Of a DNA stretch of 64,000 bases, positions 25,358 through 34,475 are shown one piece after another. The position numbers and the translations under genes were made by a program. Positions within the stretch are counted from its first letter, which is position 1, and the number at the start of each line of letters is the position of its first letter. A model generated the notes under the pieces. The model saw only the letters and a list, made by a program, of their open reading frames with translations. It made no database searches and was not told the DNA's origin. Source of the stretch: Rhodococcus sp. ARC_M5 (GTDB lineage: Bacteria; Actinomycetota; Actinomycetes; Mycobacteriales; Mycobacteriaceae); the NCBI RefSeq assembly GCF_022810405.1, contig NZ_JALGQE010000001.1:496001-560000 (forward strand), read 5' to 3'.

Positions 25358-25426
25358 CAATGAGTCAGGCTGTCTCAATACGATTTCACTTCATACTTCG
25401 AGCCCATACGCGAAAGTTCTCGACAC

Positions 25427-26896
25427 ATGACCACACCTGAGACCGACCACGCACCCGACGGGCAGCTCGCGCCGGGCAGCAAATTACTGATCGGCATCCT
25501 CGTCATCGCGGCGTTCGTGATGATCCTCAACGAGACGATCATGAGCGTGGCGCTGCCCACCTTGATGGTCGACCTGAGCATCACGGCGACCACCGCGCAA
25601 TGGCTCACCACCGGATTTCTGCTGACGATGGCGGTGGTCATCCCCGTCACCGGATTCCTGTTCCAGCGCTTCACCTTGCGCCAGGTATTCGCGGCGGCGA
25701 TGACTCTGTTCACCATCGGCACGCTGCTCGCGGCCTCCGCCCCGGGCTTCGAGCTCCTCTTGCTCGGCCGCATCACCCAGGCCAGCGGTACGGCGATCAT
25801 GCTGCCGCTGCTGATGACCACGGTGCTCACCGTCGTTCCGGCGAACAAGCGCGGCGCAATGATGGGCGTGATCTCGATCGTCATCGCCGTTGCCCCCGCC
25901 GTCGGCCCGACCATCTCCGGAATCATCCTGAACTCGCTGGACTGGCGTTGGATGTTCTGGCTCGTGCTCCCCATCGCACTCGTCGCGTTCGCCATCGGTA
26001 CCACTCTGGTGAAGAACGTGACCCGAACCAGTCGGCCGTCGTTCGATCCGCCGTCGGTCGTGTTGTCCGCGTTGGCTTTCGGCGGGATCGTCTACGGCTT
26101 GAGCAGCCTGGGACACTCGGCAGAGGAATCCATCATGCCGGTATGGCTGCCACTGGTGGTCGGAGCGATCGCACTCGTGGTGTTCGTGCTGCGTCAGATC
26201 GCCCGGCAGGATCAGGGTGGAGCCCTGCTGGACATGCGTCCGTTCCGCACCCCCACCTTCAGCATCGGCCTCGGCATGATCGCGATCTCGATGATGGCAC
26301 TGTTCGGCGCTCTGATCCTGCTACCGATGTACCTGCAGAACGTCCGTGGTCTCGACACCCTCGACACCGGACTGATGCTGCTCCCCGGCGGACTGCTGAT
26401 GGGCCTGCTCGCGCCGTTCGTCGGCCGGATCTTCGACCGAATCGGTCCGCGCCCGTTGGTCATTCCAGGTGCAATGGTGGTGAGCGCCGCGTTGTGGTCG
26501 ATGACCGTCCTGGACGCGCAGTCCGCCCTTCCGCTCGTGATCGGTATCCACATGCTGCTCTCGGCAGGTCTCGCGCTCATCATGACGCCGCTCATGACCT
26601 CCTCGCTGGGATCGCTCCCCACCCAGCTGTACTCGCACGGTAGCGCCATCTTCAGCACGGTTCAGCAATTGGCAGGTGCCGCAGGTACCGCACTGTTCGT
26701 CACCGTGATGTCGAACACCGCAGCGGCCCGTATCGCCGACGGCGCAACCGCTGTGGGCGGCTCCGAGGCCGGTATCCACACCGCCTTCCTCTACGGCGGA
26801 GCCGTGTCACTGGTGGCGGTGGCAGCGTCGTTCTTCATTCGCGCCCCGGCTCACAGTGATCGGGACGAGGTCGCTCCGGCACAGCCGGTGCACTGA
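25427..26896 (+). CDS. DHA2-family (EmrB/QacA-type) MFS exporter
   Basis: A 489-residue drug:H+ antiporter with about 14 membrane segments. Helix 1 has the motif LNETIMSVALPTLMVDL, and helix 5 has the antiporter motif GVISIVIAVAPAVGPTISG with LDWRWMFWLVLP after it. It would export drugs or toxic metabolites across the cytoplasmic membrane. It is divergent from a TetR repressor and likely induced by its substrate. Its stop lies one base before the stop of the converging E1 gene. Confidence 0.9.
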   Translation: MTTPETDHAPDGQLAPGSKLLIGILVIAAFVMILNETIMSVALPTLMVDLSITATTAQWLTTGFLLTMAVVIPVTGFLFQRFTLRQVFAAAMTLFTIGTLLAASAPGFELLLLGRITQASGTAIMLPLLMTTVLTVVPANKRGAMMGVISIVIAVAPAVGPTISGIILNSLDWRWMFWLVLPIALVAFAIGTTLVKNVTRTSRPSFDPPSVVLSALAFGGIVYGLSSLGHSAEESIMPVWLPLVVGAIALVVFVLRQIARQDQGGALLDMRPFRTPTFSIGLGMIAISMMALFGALILLPMYLQNVRGLDTLDTGLMLLPGGLLMGLLAPFVGRIFDRIGPRPLVIPGAMVVSAALWSMTVLDAQSALPLVIGIHMLLSAGLALIMTPLMTSSLGSLPTQLYSHGSAIFSTVQQLAGAAGTALFVTVMSNTAAARIADGATAVGGSEAGIHTAFLYGGAVSLVAVAASFFIRAPAHSDRDEVAPAQPVH

Positions 26897-26897
26897 G

Positions 26898-29045
26898 TCA
26901 CCTCGATTCGGCCATCTCCACAGCGGCAGAAACGATCTCGTCCTCCGAGAGGAGGACGAGATCGGCCGCGCCGCCGAGCGGAACGAACGAGTTCTTGCTC
27001 GCCACTCGGCCGACCGTACCCTCGTATCCACCCTCGATCAGGGCAGTCACGACACCTTCGCCCACTCCCCCGTCGTGCCGAGTCTCGTCCGCGATCAACA
27101 CTCGATCGAAGCCGACCAACCGGCGCAGAAGGTCGTCGACCGGCAAAGGAACGATCCAGCGCAGATCGACGACCGTCACGCCGATCCCCCTCTCGCGCAA
27201 CCTCGACGCTGCCCGCATGCTCATCACCACCCCGTTGCCGAAGGTGACGATGGCCAGGTCCGGACCGTCCGAACAGGTTGCGACGGTGCCGAATTCGGCG
27301 TCCGAATCATCCCTGCTCCGCAATGCCCCGTCGCCGTCGTGCAGATCGGCTCGGTGGTACAGCGCAATCGGCTCCAGGAAGACGCACACCCGCCCCTCCT
27401 CGACAGCCAGTGCCACACAGGTTCTCAGGAGACCGGCAGCCTCTGCCGCCGAACTCGGAACGGCGACGACGATTCCCGGAATGTCGCGCAGGACGGCCAC
27501 CGCATTGTCGTTGTGGAAGTGCCCACCGAAGCCGCGTTGATACGCCAGACCGGCGATGCGCACCACCATCCCGTTGGTGAACTGCGCATCGGAGAAGAAC
27601 CTCAGCGACGCCGCCTCACCGCGTAATTGATCCTCGGCGTTGTGCAGGTACGCCAGATACTGAATCTCCGGTATCGGAACGAAGCCCGCGAGCGCGGCAC
27701 CCAGTGCGGTGCCGAGCACGGTCTGCTCATCGAGCAACGTGTCGAAAACTCTTGCTGCGCCGAACTTCTTGCGCAAACCCTTCGTGACTCCGTAGACGCC
27801 GCCCTTGACCGCCACGTCCTCCCCGAACACGAGGACCTCCGGTCGCGCCGCCATGACGTCGGTGAGCGTCCTGCCGATCATCGCGGCAAGAGTCAGACGC
27901 TCCTCGCCGTGCGCAGCTCGCAGGCTTCGCTCGGTTGCCGCCACCGCTCCCGGTCGCCGTTCGGTGAGCGGAAACATCACCGCGTCCGCGGTCGCGAGGC
28001 GTGTCGACGCTCCGGATCGCAGTGAGTGGACCGTCGCCTCGGCCTCGGACATGACGGTCTCGCGCATCGCCTCGTAGCGGCCCTCGACGTCGGCGGCAGT
28101 CAGCACTCCGGCAGCGATCAATGCACGGGCACTGGCCAGCAGAGGATCTCGCGCGTAGTCGCCGACGATGTCTGCGCTCGTTCGATACGCGAGTTCGGCG
28201 TCGGAGCCGGCGTGGCCCATCAACCGCACCGTCTCGAGATGCAGAACCACCGGCCTGCGCCCCGACCGCGCGGCCGCGACGGCCGCATCGACGGTGCGCA
28301 TCAACGAGACAGGGTCGCTGCCGTCGGCTCGGAGGTACTCGATCGAGGCGAACCGGCCGAGCGACTGCTCGATCCATCCCTTGGGCGACCGGGTACTGAT
28401 GCCGATGCCGTTGTCCTCGCAGACGAACAGGATCGGCATCGGGATCGACTGGTGCGCACAGTACGCAGCCGAGTTCAGCGCACCCACCGTCGTCGAATGG
28501 TTGGCCGAGGCATCGCCGAAGCTGCACACCACGATGGCATCCTCGGGCCACGGAGTGCGATGACGCAGCGCCTTCGCGCGACCGAGAGAGAACGCCAGAC
28601 CGACTGCGCGTGGAACCTGCGAACCGATCGTCGACGTCTGCGGGACGATGCCCAGATCCGGGTGCCCGAACACCTTGTGTCGTCCGCCGGACATGGGATC
28701 TCGAGTCGAGGCGACCAGACTCGCCAGCACATCCTGGATCGGTGTCGAACCCGGATACTGTTGTGCGCGTGCAGCATAGAAGCCGCCGGAGCGGTAGTGC
28801 AGCAACGCCGGGTCGGACACCTCGGTCGCGGCCCCGACAGCTGCGTTGGCCTCGTGGCCGGACGAACCGATGGTGTAATAGCCGGAGCCCGTGGACTGCA
28901 ACCAGCGAGCGGCGAAGTCGAGATGCCGACTCGCGAGTTGCGCGTCGAAGTACCGGATCAGTCGCTGCGGTTCGGCGACGACCGACCCATTGAGTCCGGT
29001 CGAACGAACCTGCTGCAGGAAGTACTCGTCGATCGCCTCGGCCAC
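26898..29045 (-). CDS. fused E1 alpha-beta 2-oxoacid dehydrogenase
   Basis: A 715-residue fusion. The N-terminal half (about 1-340) is E1 alpha-like with the thiamine-diphosphate motif GDASANHSTTVGALNSAAY ending at VCEDNGIGIST. The C-terminal half (about 385-715) is E1 beta-like with VFGEDVAVKGGVYGVTKGL. It would decarboxylate a branched-chain or related 2-oxo acid and pass the acyl group to the E2 lipoyl domain. It is the last gene of the bkd-like operon, 37 bp after E2. The operon already has separate E1 alpha and beta genes, so a second substrate is suggested. The start is GTG. Confidence 0.85.
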   Translation of the reverse strand: MAEAIDEYFLQQVRSTGLNGSVVAEPQRLIRYFDAQLASRHLDFAARWLQSTGSGYYTIGSSGHEANAAVGAATEVSDPALLHYRSGGFYAARAQQYPGSTPIQDVLASLVASTRDPMSGGRHKVFGHPDLGIVPQTSTIGSQVPRAVGLAFSLGRAKALRHRTPWPEDAIVVCSFGDASANHSTTVGALNSAAYCAHQSIPMPILFVCEDNGIGISTRSPKGWIEQSLGRFASIEYLRADGSDPVSLMRTVDAAVAAARSGRRPVVLHLETVRLMGHAGSDAELAYRTSADIVGDYARDPLLASARALIAAGVLTAADVEGRYEAMRETVMSEAEATVHSLRSGASTRLATADAVMFPLTERRPGAVAATERSLRAAHGEERLTLAAMIGRTLTDVMAARPEVLVFGEDVAVKGGVYGVTKGLRKKFGAARVFDTLLDEQTVLGTALGAALAGFVPIPEIQYLAYLHNAEDQLRGEAASLRFFSDAQFTNGMVVRIAGLAYQRGFGGHFHNDNAVAVLRDIPGIVVAVPSSAAEAAGLLRTCVALAVEEGRVCVFLEPIALYHRADLHDGDGALRSRDDSDAEFGTVATCSDGPDLAIVTFGNGVVMSMRAASRLRERGIGVTVVDLRWIVPLPVDDLLRRLVGFDRVLIADETRHDGGVGEGVVTALIEGGYEGTVGRVASKNSFVPLGGAADLVLLSEDEIVSAAVEMAESR

Positions 29046-29082
29046 GCTCGCACCTGTTTCTCCCTCTAGCCGAGCTGGGACA

Positions 29083-30375
29083 TCAGCTCAGGGCGATCAT
29101 ATCCATGGGAGCACTCAGCAACCGGCCGACGAGCGCAAGGAATTGCGATCCCTGCTGGCCGTCGACGAGCCGATGATCGAACGACAGTGACAGTGTCGTC
29201 ACGGTCCGCAACGCGATCTCGCCCTCGTGTTCCCAGGGCATGCGGCGGATCGAACCGAAGCACAGGATGGCAGCTTCGCCAGGATTGAGGATGGGAGTGC
29301 CTGCATCGACACCGAACACTCCGACGTTGGTGATCGTGATGGTGCCGTCGGCCAGGTCGGCAGGACTGCTCTTGCCCTCCTTGGCCGTGCGCGTCAGCTC
29401 CGACAGCGCGCGCGCGATATCCACCAACGAGAGTTCGTGGGCGTCCTTGATGTTGGGCACCATCAATCCGCGCGGGGTCGCCGCGGCGATGCCGAGGTTC
29501 ACGTAGTACTTGGTGACGATCTCCTGAGCGGCCTCGTCCCAGGACGAGTTCAGCGACGGATTCGATTTCAGCGCAACGAGAACCGCCTTGGCGACCAGAG
29601 CCAGCGGAGTCAGCCGTACGTCGGCGAAGTGAGCCGAGGACCGTAGGGACTCCAGCAGTGTCAGGGTTTCGGTGACGTCCACGGTCACGAACTCGGTGAC
29701 GTGTGGAGCGGTGAATGCACTGCGCACCATTGCATCCGCCGTGTGCTTGCGCACTCCCTTGATCGGGGTGCGCACTTCGCGGCCGACCCGGGACGGGATC
29801 TGCTCCCCTGCAGTGTCGGCTCCGTGCAGATACGACTCGACATCGTCGCGGGTGACGTCGCCGCGGTCCCCGGTGGGCGGCACGTCGGCGAGGTCGACGG
29901 CGTTGTCCTTGGCGATCTTTCGCACCGGCGGTGCCGCCAGCGGTTTTCCGTTCTGCGCGGTCGGTGTCGGGGTGACCGCTGCAGTTCCACGGCCGCCGCG
30001 TCGACTGGAGCCTTCCTTCGCCACTCCGTAGCCGACCAGAACCGGTACGCGTTCGTCCTCGTCCTCGGCCGCAACCACCTCGTCCACCTCGGACGCGGCG
30101 GGCTCCGACTCCACACCGTCCTCGTTGTCGGCACCGACCCTGATATCTATGATCGGCACCCCGACTTCGACGGTATCGCCCTCCGAGACATGCAGCGCAG
30201 CAACGACACCGGCGAACGGTGACGGAAGTTCGACGGCTGCCTTGGCCGTTTCGACCTCGGCGATGTTCTGATTCAGCTCGATGGTGTCGCCGACCGCGAC
30301 GAGCCAGGTCAGCAGGTCGGCCTCGGTGAGGCCCTCCCCGAGGTCGGGTAGTGGAAAGCTCTTGATCGTGGGCAT
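29083..30375 (-). CDS. bkdC: dihydrolipoamide acyltransferase E2 of 2-oxoacid dehydrogenase
   Basis: A 430-residue E2. One lipoyl domain carries the lipoylated K45 in EVETAKAAVELPSPF. An acidic linker follows, then an E3/E1-binding segment at about residues 145-180 (PPVRKIAKDNAVDLADV followed by PPTG). The C-terminal catalytic acyltransferase domain has SFDHRLVDGQQGSQF (HxxxDG). It transfers acyl groups to CoA in the branched-chain complex. It lies 45 bp after E1 beta. No E3 gene is in the operon, so a shared lipoamide dehydrogenase from elsewhere must serve. Confidence 0.92.
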   Translation of the reverse strand: MPTIKSFPLPDLGEGLTEADLLTWLVAVGDTIELNQNIAEVETAKAAVELPSPFAGVVAALHVSEGDTVEVGVPIIDIRVGADNEDGVESEPAASEVDEVVAAEDEDERVPVLVGYGVAKEGSSRRGGRGTAAVTPTPTAQNGKPLAAPPVRKIAKDNAVDLADVPPTGDRGDVTRDDVESYLHGADTAGEQIPSRVGREVRTPIKGVRKHTADAMVRSAFTAPHVTEFVTVDVTETLTLLESLRSSAHFADVRLTPLALVAKAVLVALKSNPSLNSSWDEAAQEIVTKYYVNLGIAAATPRGLMVPNIKDAHELSLVDIARALSELTRTAKEGKSSPADLADGTITITNVGVFGVDAGTPILNPGEAAILCFGSIRRMPWEHEGEIALRTVTTLSLSFDHRLVDGQQGSQFLALVGRLLSAPMDMIALS

Positions 30376-30420
30376 CGTCGAATCCTGTTCGGTCGAAATC
30401 GGCGGTCGGTGAGCGCGAGG

Positions 30421-31416
30421 TCAGTGCGAGCGGCAGCGGTCGACTGCGTCGAGAATGCGGTCGACGTCGGGGAGGTAGAACTTCTCCAGTTTCGACGCCG
30501 GGTACGGGGTTGCGAAACCACCGACGCGCATCACCGGTGCCTCGAGGTTGTAGAAGCACCGTTCGGATACTCGCGCTGCGATCTCCGAGCCGAGGCCCAT
30601 GAACACCGGAGCCTCGTGGGTGACGACCAGTCGTCCGGTCTTGCGCACCGAGGCCTCGATGGTCTCGAAGTCGATCGGCGAGAGTGAGCGAAGATCGATG
30701 ACCTCGATCGACAGTCCCTCGTGGGCAGCCACTTCGGCGGCCTTGCGCGCGGTGGCGACGAGTGGTCCGTAGGCGATGAGGGTGACGTCGGTGCCCTCGG
30801 TGACGACCCGCGCTCGGTGCAGTGGGTACGACGCGTCGGCGTCGAGGTCGATCGGGCTCTTCTCCCAGTACCGTCGCTTCGGCTCGAAGAACAGCACCGG
30901 ATCATCGCTGGCGATGGCCTGCTGGATCATCGAATAGCCGTCGGCAGCGTTGCTGCACGTGACGACGCGAAGACCTGCGGTCTGCGCGAAATAGCCTTCG
31001 GGGGATTCGGAGTGGTGCTCGACGGCACCGATTCCGCCACCGTAGGGCACTCTGATCGTCATCGGGATCTTCACGTTTCCACTGGTGCGGTAGTGCAGTT
31101 TGGCCACCTGCGAAACGATCTGGTCGAACGCCGGATAGATGAAACCGTCGAACTGGATCTCGCACACCGGTCGGAATCCCCGCATCGCCAGACCGACGGC
31201 GGTACCGATGATGCCCGATTCCGCCAACGGCATGTCGAGAACACGACCGGGTCCGAAGTCCTTCTGCAGGCCGTCGGTGATGCGGAAGACGCCGCCGAGC
31301 TTGCCGATGTCCTCGCCCATCAGCAGGACTTTCGGATCGTTCTCCATCGCTCGCCGCAGACCTGCGTTGATGGCCTTGCCCAACGGAAGACTGGTGGGCC
31401 GTTCCAGGGTGGTCAT
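30421..31416 (-). CDS. bkdB: branched-chain 2-oxoacid dehydrogenase E1 beta
   Basis: A 331-residue transketolase-like beta subunit. Key blocks are LMGEDIGKLGGVFRITDGLQ, PLAESGIIGTAVGLAMRGFR and RVPYGGGIGAVEHHSESPEG. With E1 alpha it forms the thiamine-dependent decarboxylase. The ATG at 31416 overlaps the alpha stop by four bases, which couples equal synthesis of the two subunits. The substrate is most likely the branched-chain 2-oxo acids, given the nearby leucine/valine dehydrogenase and Lrp regulator. Confidence 0.92.
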   Translation of the reverse strand: MTTLERPTSLPLGKAINAGLRRAMENDPKVLLMGEDIGKLGGVFRITDGLQKDFGPGRVLDMPLAESGIIGTAVGLAMRGFRPVCEIQFDGFIYPAFDQIVSQVAKLHYRTSGNVKIPMTIRVPYGGGIGAVEHHSESPEGYFAQTAGLRVVTCSNAADGYSMIQQAIASDDPVLFFEPKRRYWEKSPIDLDADASYPLHRARVVTEGTDVTLIAYGPLVATARKAAEVAAHEGLSIEVIDLRSLSPIDFETIEASVRKTGRLVVTHEAPVFMGLGSEIAARVSERCFYNLEAPVMRVGGFATPYPASKLEKFYLPDVDRILDAVDRCRSH

Positions 31417-32495
31417 GACATGGCTCCTTCGAATCCGGCTTGGTACGAGGCGAATTGAGCGCGCTCGTCGTCCAGGAGAGGGTGGGGATCTGCGTAGACG
31501 TTGTCGAACACCGACATCGCGGCCGGTTCGACGGTCTCGAGGCAACCGCGGCGAAGCTCGGCGGCCACGTCGTCGGCCGTCTGCTTCACCGAGGCGGCGA
31601 ACGCGTCGTCGAACACGCCGATTCGCCTGAGCAGCTTCTCGATTCGGTCGATCGGATCCTTGGCGCGCCACTCGTCGTCGGTGGCACCCGAGCGGTATCG
31701 CGTCGGATCGTCCGAGGTCGTGTGCGGGCCCATGCGGTAGGTGACGGCCTCGATGAGCGTCGGGCCGCTGCCTTCACGCGCCCGCGCCAGCGCTGCCCGG
31801 GTCACGGCCAGAACCGCGAGAACGTCGTTTCCGTCGACGCGGACCGACGGGATTCCGTATCCCTCGCCGCGGGCGGCGATCGTCGCCTTCGTCTGCACCG
31901 TCACCGGTTCGGAGATGGCCCACTGGTTGTTCTGGCAGAAGAACACCACCGGCGCGTGAAAACTCGCGGCGAAACCGAGTGCCTCGGAAATGTCACCCTG
32001 GCTGGTTGCGCCGTCGCCGAAGTAGGTGATGGCTGCGCCCTCGGCACCCTCGAGCTGCATGCCGATCGCGTACCCGGTCGCGTGCAGACCCTGCGATCCC
32101 ACGATGATCGCCGGTGTCGTCATGCGGTACTCGTACGGGTCCCACCCCGACAGCGTCGATCCGCGCCAGAACCGCAGCATCTGGGTGGGGTCTACTCCGC
32201 GGCAGTAAGCGACACCGTGCTCGCGGTAGCTGGCGAACACGAAGTCCTCGGTGTCGAGTGCACGAGCGGATCCGACCTGTGCCGCTTCCTGTCCGAGCAA
32301 CGGCGCCCACAAGCCCAGTTCGCCCTGTCGCTGCAGTGCGGTGGCCTCGGAATCGATGCGCCGGACGACAACGAGATCGCGGTACATCTCCATCATCGCG
32401 GCTGTGTCGATATCGGCGACAAGGGGCGAGTAGGTCTCGTTGCGCACCACTGTTCCCGATTCTTTGATCAGCTGAACCAGCGAGTTGGTGTTCAT
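31413..32495 (-). CDS. bkdA: branched-chain 2-oxoacid dehydrogenase E1 alpha
   Basis: A 360-residue alpha subunit. The thiamine-diphosphate motif is TYFGDGATSQGDISEALGFA ending in FFCQNNQWAIS, and the phosphorylation-loop-like region YRMGPHTTSDDPTRYR is present as in branched-chain enzymes. The start is the ATG giving MNTNSLVQLIKESG. It heads the operon bkdA-bkdB-bkdC-fused E1 and diverges from an Lrp-family gene across 134 bp. Confidence 0.93.
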   Translation of the reverse strand: MNTNSLVQLIKESGTVVRNETYSPLVADIDTAAMMEMYRDLVVVRRIDSEATALQRQGELGLWAPLLGQEAAQVGSARALDTEDFVFASYREHGVAYCRGVDPTQMLRFWRGSTLSGWDPYEYRMTTPAIIVGSQGLHATGYAIGMQLEGAEGAAITYFGDGATSQGDISEALGFAASFHAPVVFFCQNNQWAISEPVTVQTKATIAARGEGYGIPSVRVDGNDVLAVLAVTRAALARAREGSGPTLIEAVTYRMGPHTTSDDPTRYRSGATDDEWRAKDPIDRIEKLLRRIGVFDDAFAASVKQTADDVAAELRRGCLETVEPAAMSVFDNVYADPHPLLDDERAQFASYQAGFEGAMS

Positions 32496-32528
32496 GGTCG
32501 TGGCACTCTCCGTCCTGATGTGATGTCC

Positions 32529-32595
32529 TTCACAAGAACACCACCGGCATCCACACTGCACAAGTGATGACTTCAGAACTGCGCAGCGTGCACAA
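32529..32595. promoter_or_regulatory. phased CACAA repeats in the divergent bkdA/Lrp promoter
   Basis: TTCACAAG at 32529-32536, TGCACAA at 32557-32563 and TGCACAA at 32589-32595 are direct repeats 28 and 32 bases apart, close to three helical turns. That arrangement is expected for an Lrp-family protein contacting one DNA face. A related site is GTGCAACATGCAC at 33150-33162. Binding is inferred. Confidence 0.45.
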
Positions 32596-32629
32596 TATTG
32601 GGTAACGACCGAGCTACAGGAAGTGCGCA

Positions 32630-33109
32630 ATGACCGATCTGGACAAGACCGACGCTCGACTTCTGCTCGCCCTCTGCGCGAGGCCGCGAGCCACCGGCGT
32701 CGAACTCGCCACCACATTGGGACTGTCTCGAAACACCGTCCAGGCGCGCCTCGGTCGATGGGACGACAAGGGGTCGCTCACTCCGATCGATCACCGCATC
32801 CCACCGAAGTCGCTGGGACGCCCGCTGCAGGCATTCGTCACCGCACAGGTCAACCAACACACGCTGGCCGCGGTGACCGAGCACCTGCGCACCATCCCGG
32901 AAGTGCTCGAGGTGTTCGGGCTGTCCGGAGCCGCAGACATGCACATCCGCATCGCGGCCGTCGACGCCGACGACCTGTATCGCATCGCGGGTCTCATTCT
33001 CGATATCCCCGGAGTCGAGCGCACCAACATGTCCATCGCGATGTCGGAGTTGATCCAGTACCGCACCAAGCCGTTGCTCGAACAGCTCGCCGAGGAGGGC
33101 CGACGCTGA
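32630..33109 (+). CDS. Lrp/AsnC-family regulator of branched-chain catabolism (BkdR-like)
   Basis: A 159-residue regulator. The HTH is at residues 4-50 (LDKTDARLLLALCARPRATG, LGLSRNTVQARLGRWDDKG). The RAM ligand domain is at about residues 62-145. Divergence from the bkd operon and its place before leucine/valine dehydrogenase suggest it senses branched-chain amino acids and activates their catabolism. It starts with ATG after AGGAAGTGC. Confidence 0.87.
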   Translation: MTDLDKTDARLLLALCARPRATGVELATTLGLSRNTVQARLGRWDDKGSLTPIDHRIPPKSLGRPLQAFVTAQVNQHTLAAVTEHLRTIPEVLEVFGLSGAADMHIRIAAVDADDLYRIAGLILDIPGVERTNMSIAMSELIQYRTKPLLEQLAEEGRR

Positions 33110-33149
33110 GCAGCCAGACCAGCTCTGCCGAGTCGATCAACGCACCACC

Positions 33150-33162
33150 GTGCAACATGCAC
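33150..33162. promoter_or_regulatory. inverted repeat GTGCA-ACA-TGCAC before leucine/valine dehydrogenase
   Basis: A perfect 5-3-5 inverted repeat in the 168-bp gap between the Lrp gene and the dehydrogenase gene. Its GTGCA half also occurs in the bkdA promoter (GTGCAC at 32588-32593), which suggests the same Lrp regulator binds both. Confidence 0.45.
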
Positions 33163-33277
33163 GTTCTCGGCAGCGGCGGTTGACCAGCGTGCATGCTCAC
33201 GGCACTCTTCGACGGACATGTTCCCGGATACCATCCATTTCCGGGTACCGCCGCCTCATCACCGAAAGAGACTGCCT

Positions 33278-34387
33278 GTGTCCGTCGTTGCCGACCGCCC
33301 CGCCGCCGTACCCACCTCGATCGATCCCTTGCCGGCAGGGGTCTTCGATCGTTCCGACATGCCGCACGACTCTGCCCACGAGCGCGTCGTGTTCTGCCAG
33401 GATCGTGACACCGGTCTGCGTGCGATCATCGCAGTCCACTCCACGACGCTCGGTCCTGCCCTCGGCGGAACTCGGTTCTACCCCTACGCATCCGAGCAGG
33501 ATGCGCTGACCGATGTTCTACGGCTCTCCCGCGGAATGACGTACAAGGCAGCCGTCGCCGGAGTCGACCTCGGCGGCGGTAAAGCGGTGATCATCGGCAA
33601 CCCCAACGCCATCAAGACCCCGACACTGTTGAGCGCCTACGGCCGGTTCGTCGACTCGCTCGGCGGGACCTACGTCACGGCGGGCGATGTGGGGACCAAC
33701 AGCGACGATCTCGACATCATCGGTGAGGAGACGGCGCACGTCGTCGGCAAGAACACCACCGCGGGCGGCACCGGCGACAGCGGCCCGCAGACTGCACTCG
33801 GAGTCTTTCTCTCGCTTCGGGCCGCAGCCGAATCGGTATGGGGCTCGGAAGATCTGACCGGCAAGCGTGTCGGCGTCGAGGGCGCAGGCAAGGTGGGGTA
33901 CAACCTCGTCGCGCTGCTTCGTGAGGCCGGTGCCGAGGTGATCGTCAGCGACTCCTACGTACCCGCGCTCGATCGCATCGCCCTGGACTTCCCGGGGGTC
34001 ACCATCGGATCCGACATCATCGGTGCCGACATCGACGTCTACGCGCCGTGCGCCATGGGTGCCACGCTCGACGCCTCGTCGGTGGCTCGATTGTCGGCGT
34101 CCATCGTGTGCGGTGCAGCGAACAATCAGTTGCTCACACCCGATGTCGAAGCGATGCTGGCTGCGCGCGGAATCGTCTGGATACCGGACTACGTCGCCAA
34201 CGCCGGCGGCCTGATCCAGGTGGAAGGCGAACTGCGCGGCAAGGATTCGGCCGAGGTGATGGCCACGATCGGGAAGATCCGCGACACCGTCGCCGGCATC
34301 TTCGCCATCGCGCGTGCGGAGGGCATTCTGCTGGGAGCCGCCGCCGATCGTCTGGCCGAAGACCGGATCACGGCCGCCGAGGGCTGA
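33278..34387 (+). CDS. leucine/valine dehydrogenase (Glu/Leu/Phe/Val family)
   Basis: A 369-residue NAD-dependent amino-acid dehydrogenase. The catalytic lysines K90 and K102 are in MTYKAAVAGVDLGGGKAVI. The Rossmann motif is VGVEGAGKVGYNLVALL, and the C-terminal block is PDYVANAGGLIQVEGEL. It deaminates branched-chain amino acids to 2-oxo acids, the substrates of the adjacent E1/E2 complex. The start is GTG giving MSVVADRP. It probably belongs to the Lrp regulon. A complex hairpin follows. Confidence 0.88.
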   Translation: MSVVADRPAAVPTSIDPLPAGVFDRSDMPHDSAHERVVFCQDRDTGLRAIIAVHSTTLGPALGGTRFYPYASEQDALTDVLRLSRGMTYKAAVAGVDLGGGKAVIIGNPNAIKTPTLLSAYGRFVDSLGGTYVTAGDVGTNSDDLDIIGEETAHVVGKNTTAGGTGDSGPQTALGVFLSLRAAAESVWGSEDLTGKRVGVEGAGKVGYNLVALLREAGAEVIVSDSYVPALDRIALDFPGVTIGSDIIGADIDVYAPCAMGATLDASSVARLSASIVCGAANNQLLTPDVEAMLAARGIVWIPDYVANAGGLIQVEGELRGKDSAEVMATIGKIRDTVAGIFAIARAEGILLGAAADRLAEDRITAAEG

Positions 34388-34397
34388 GAACGCACCG

Positions 34398-34471
34398 GCA
34401 CGTATCGCTCCACTTCCGGCCGTCGATCGGGAATTCCCGCGCTGACGGTCGAGGAGTGGAGCGACACGTGC
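34398..34471. terminator. large compound hairpin between converging dehydrogenase genes
   Basis: The outer arms GCACGTATCGCTCCACT and AGTGGAGCGACACGTGC pair with one mismatch. Inside lie CCGTC/GACGG arms and the palindrome GGGAATTCCC. It separates the leucine/valine dehydrogenase gene from the stop of the converging semialdehyde dehydrogenase gene, so it can act on both messages. There is no T-run. Confidence 0.6.
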
Positions 34472-34475
34472 AGGA

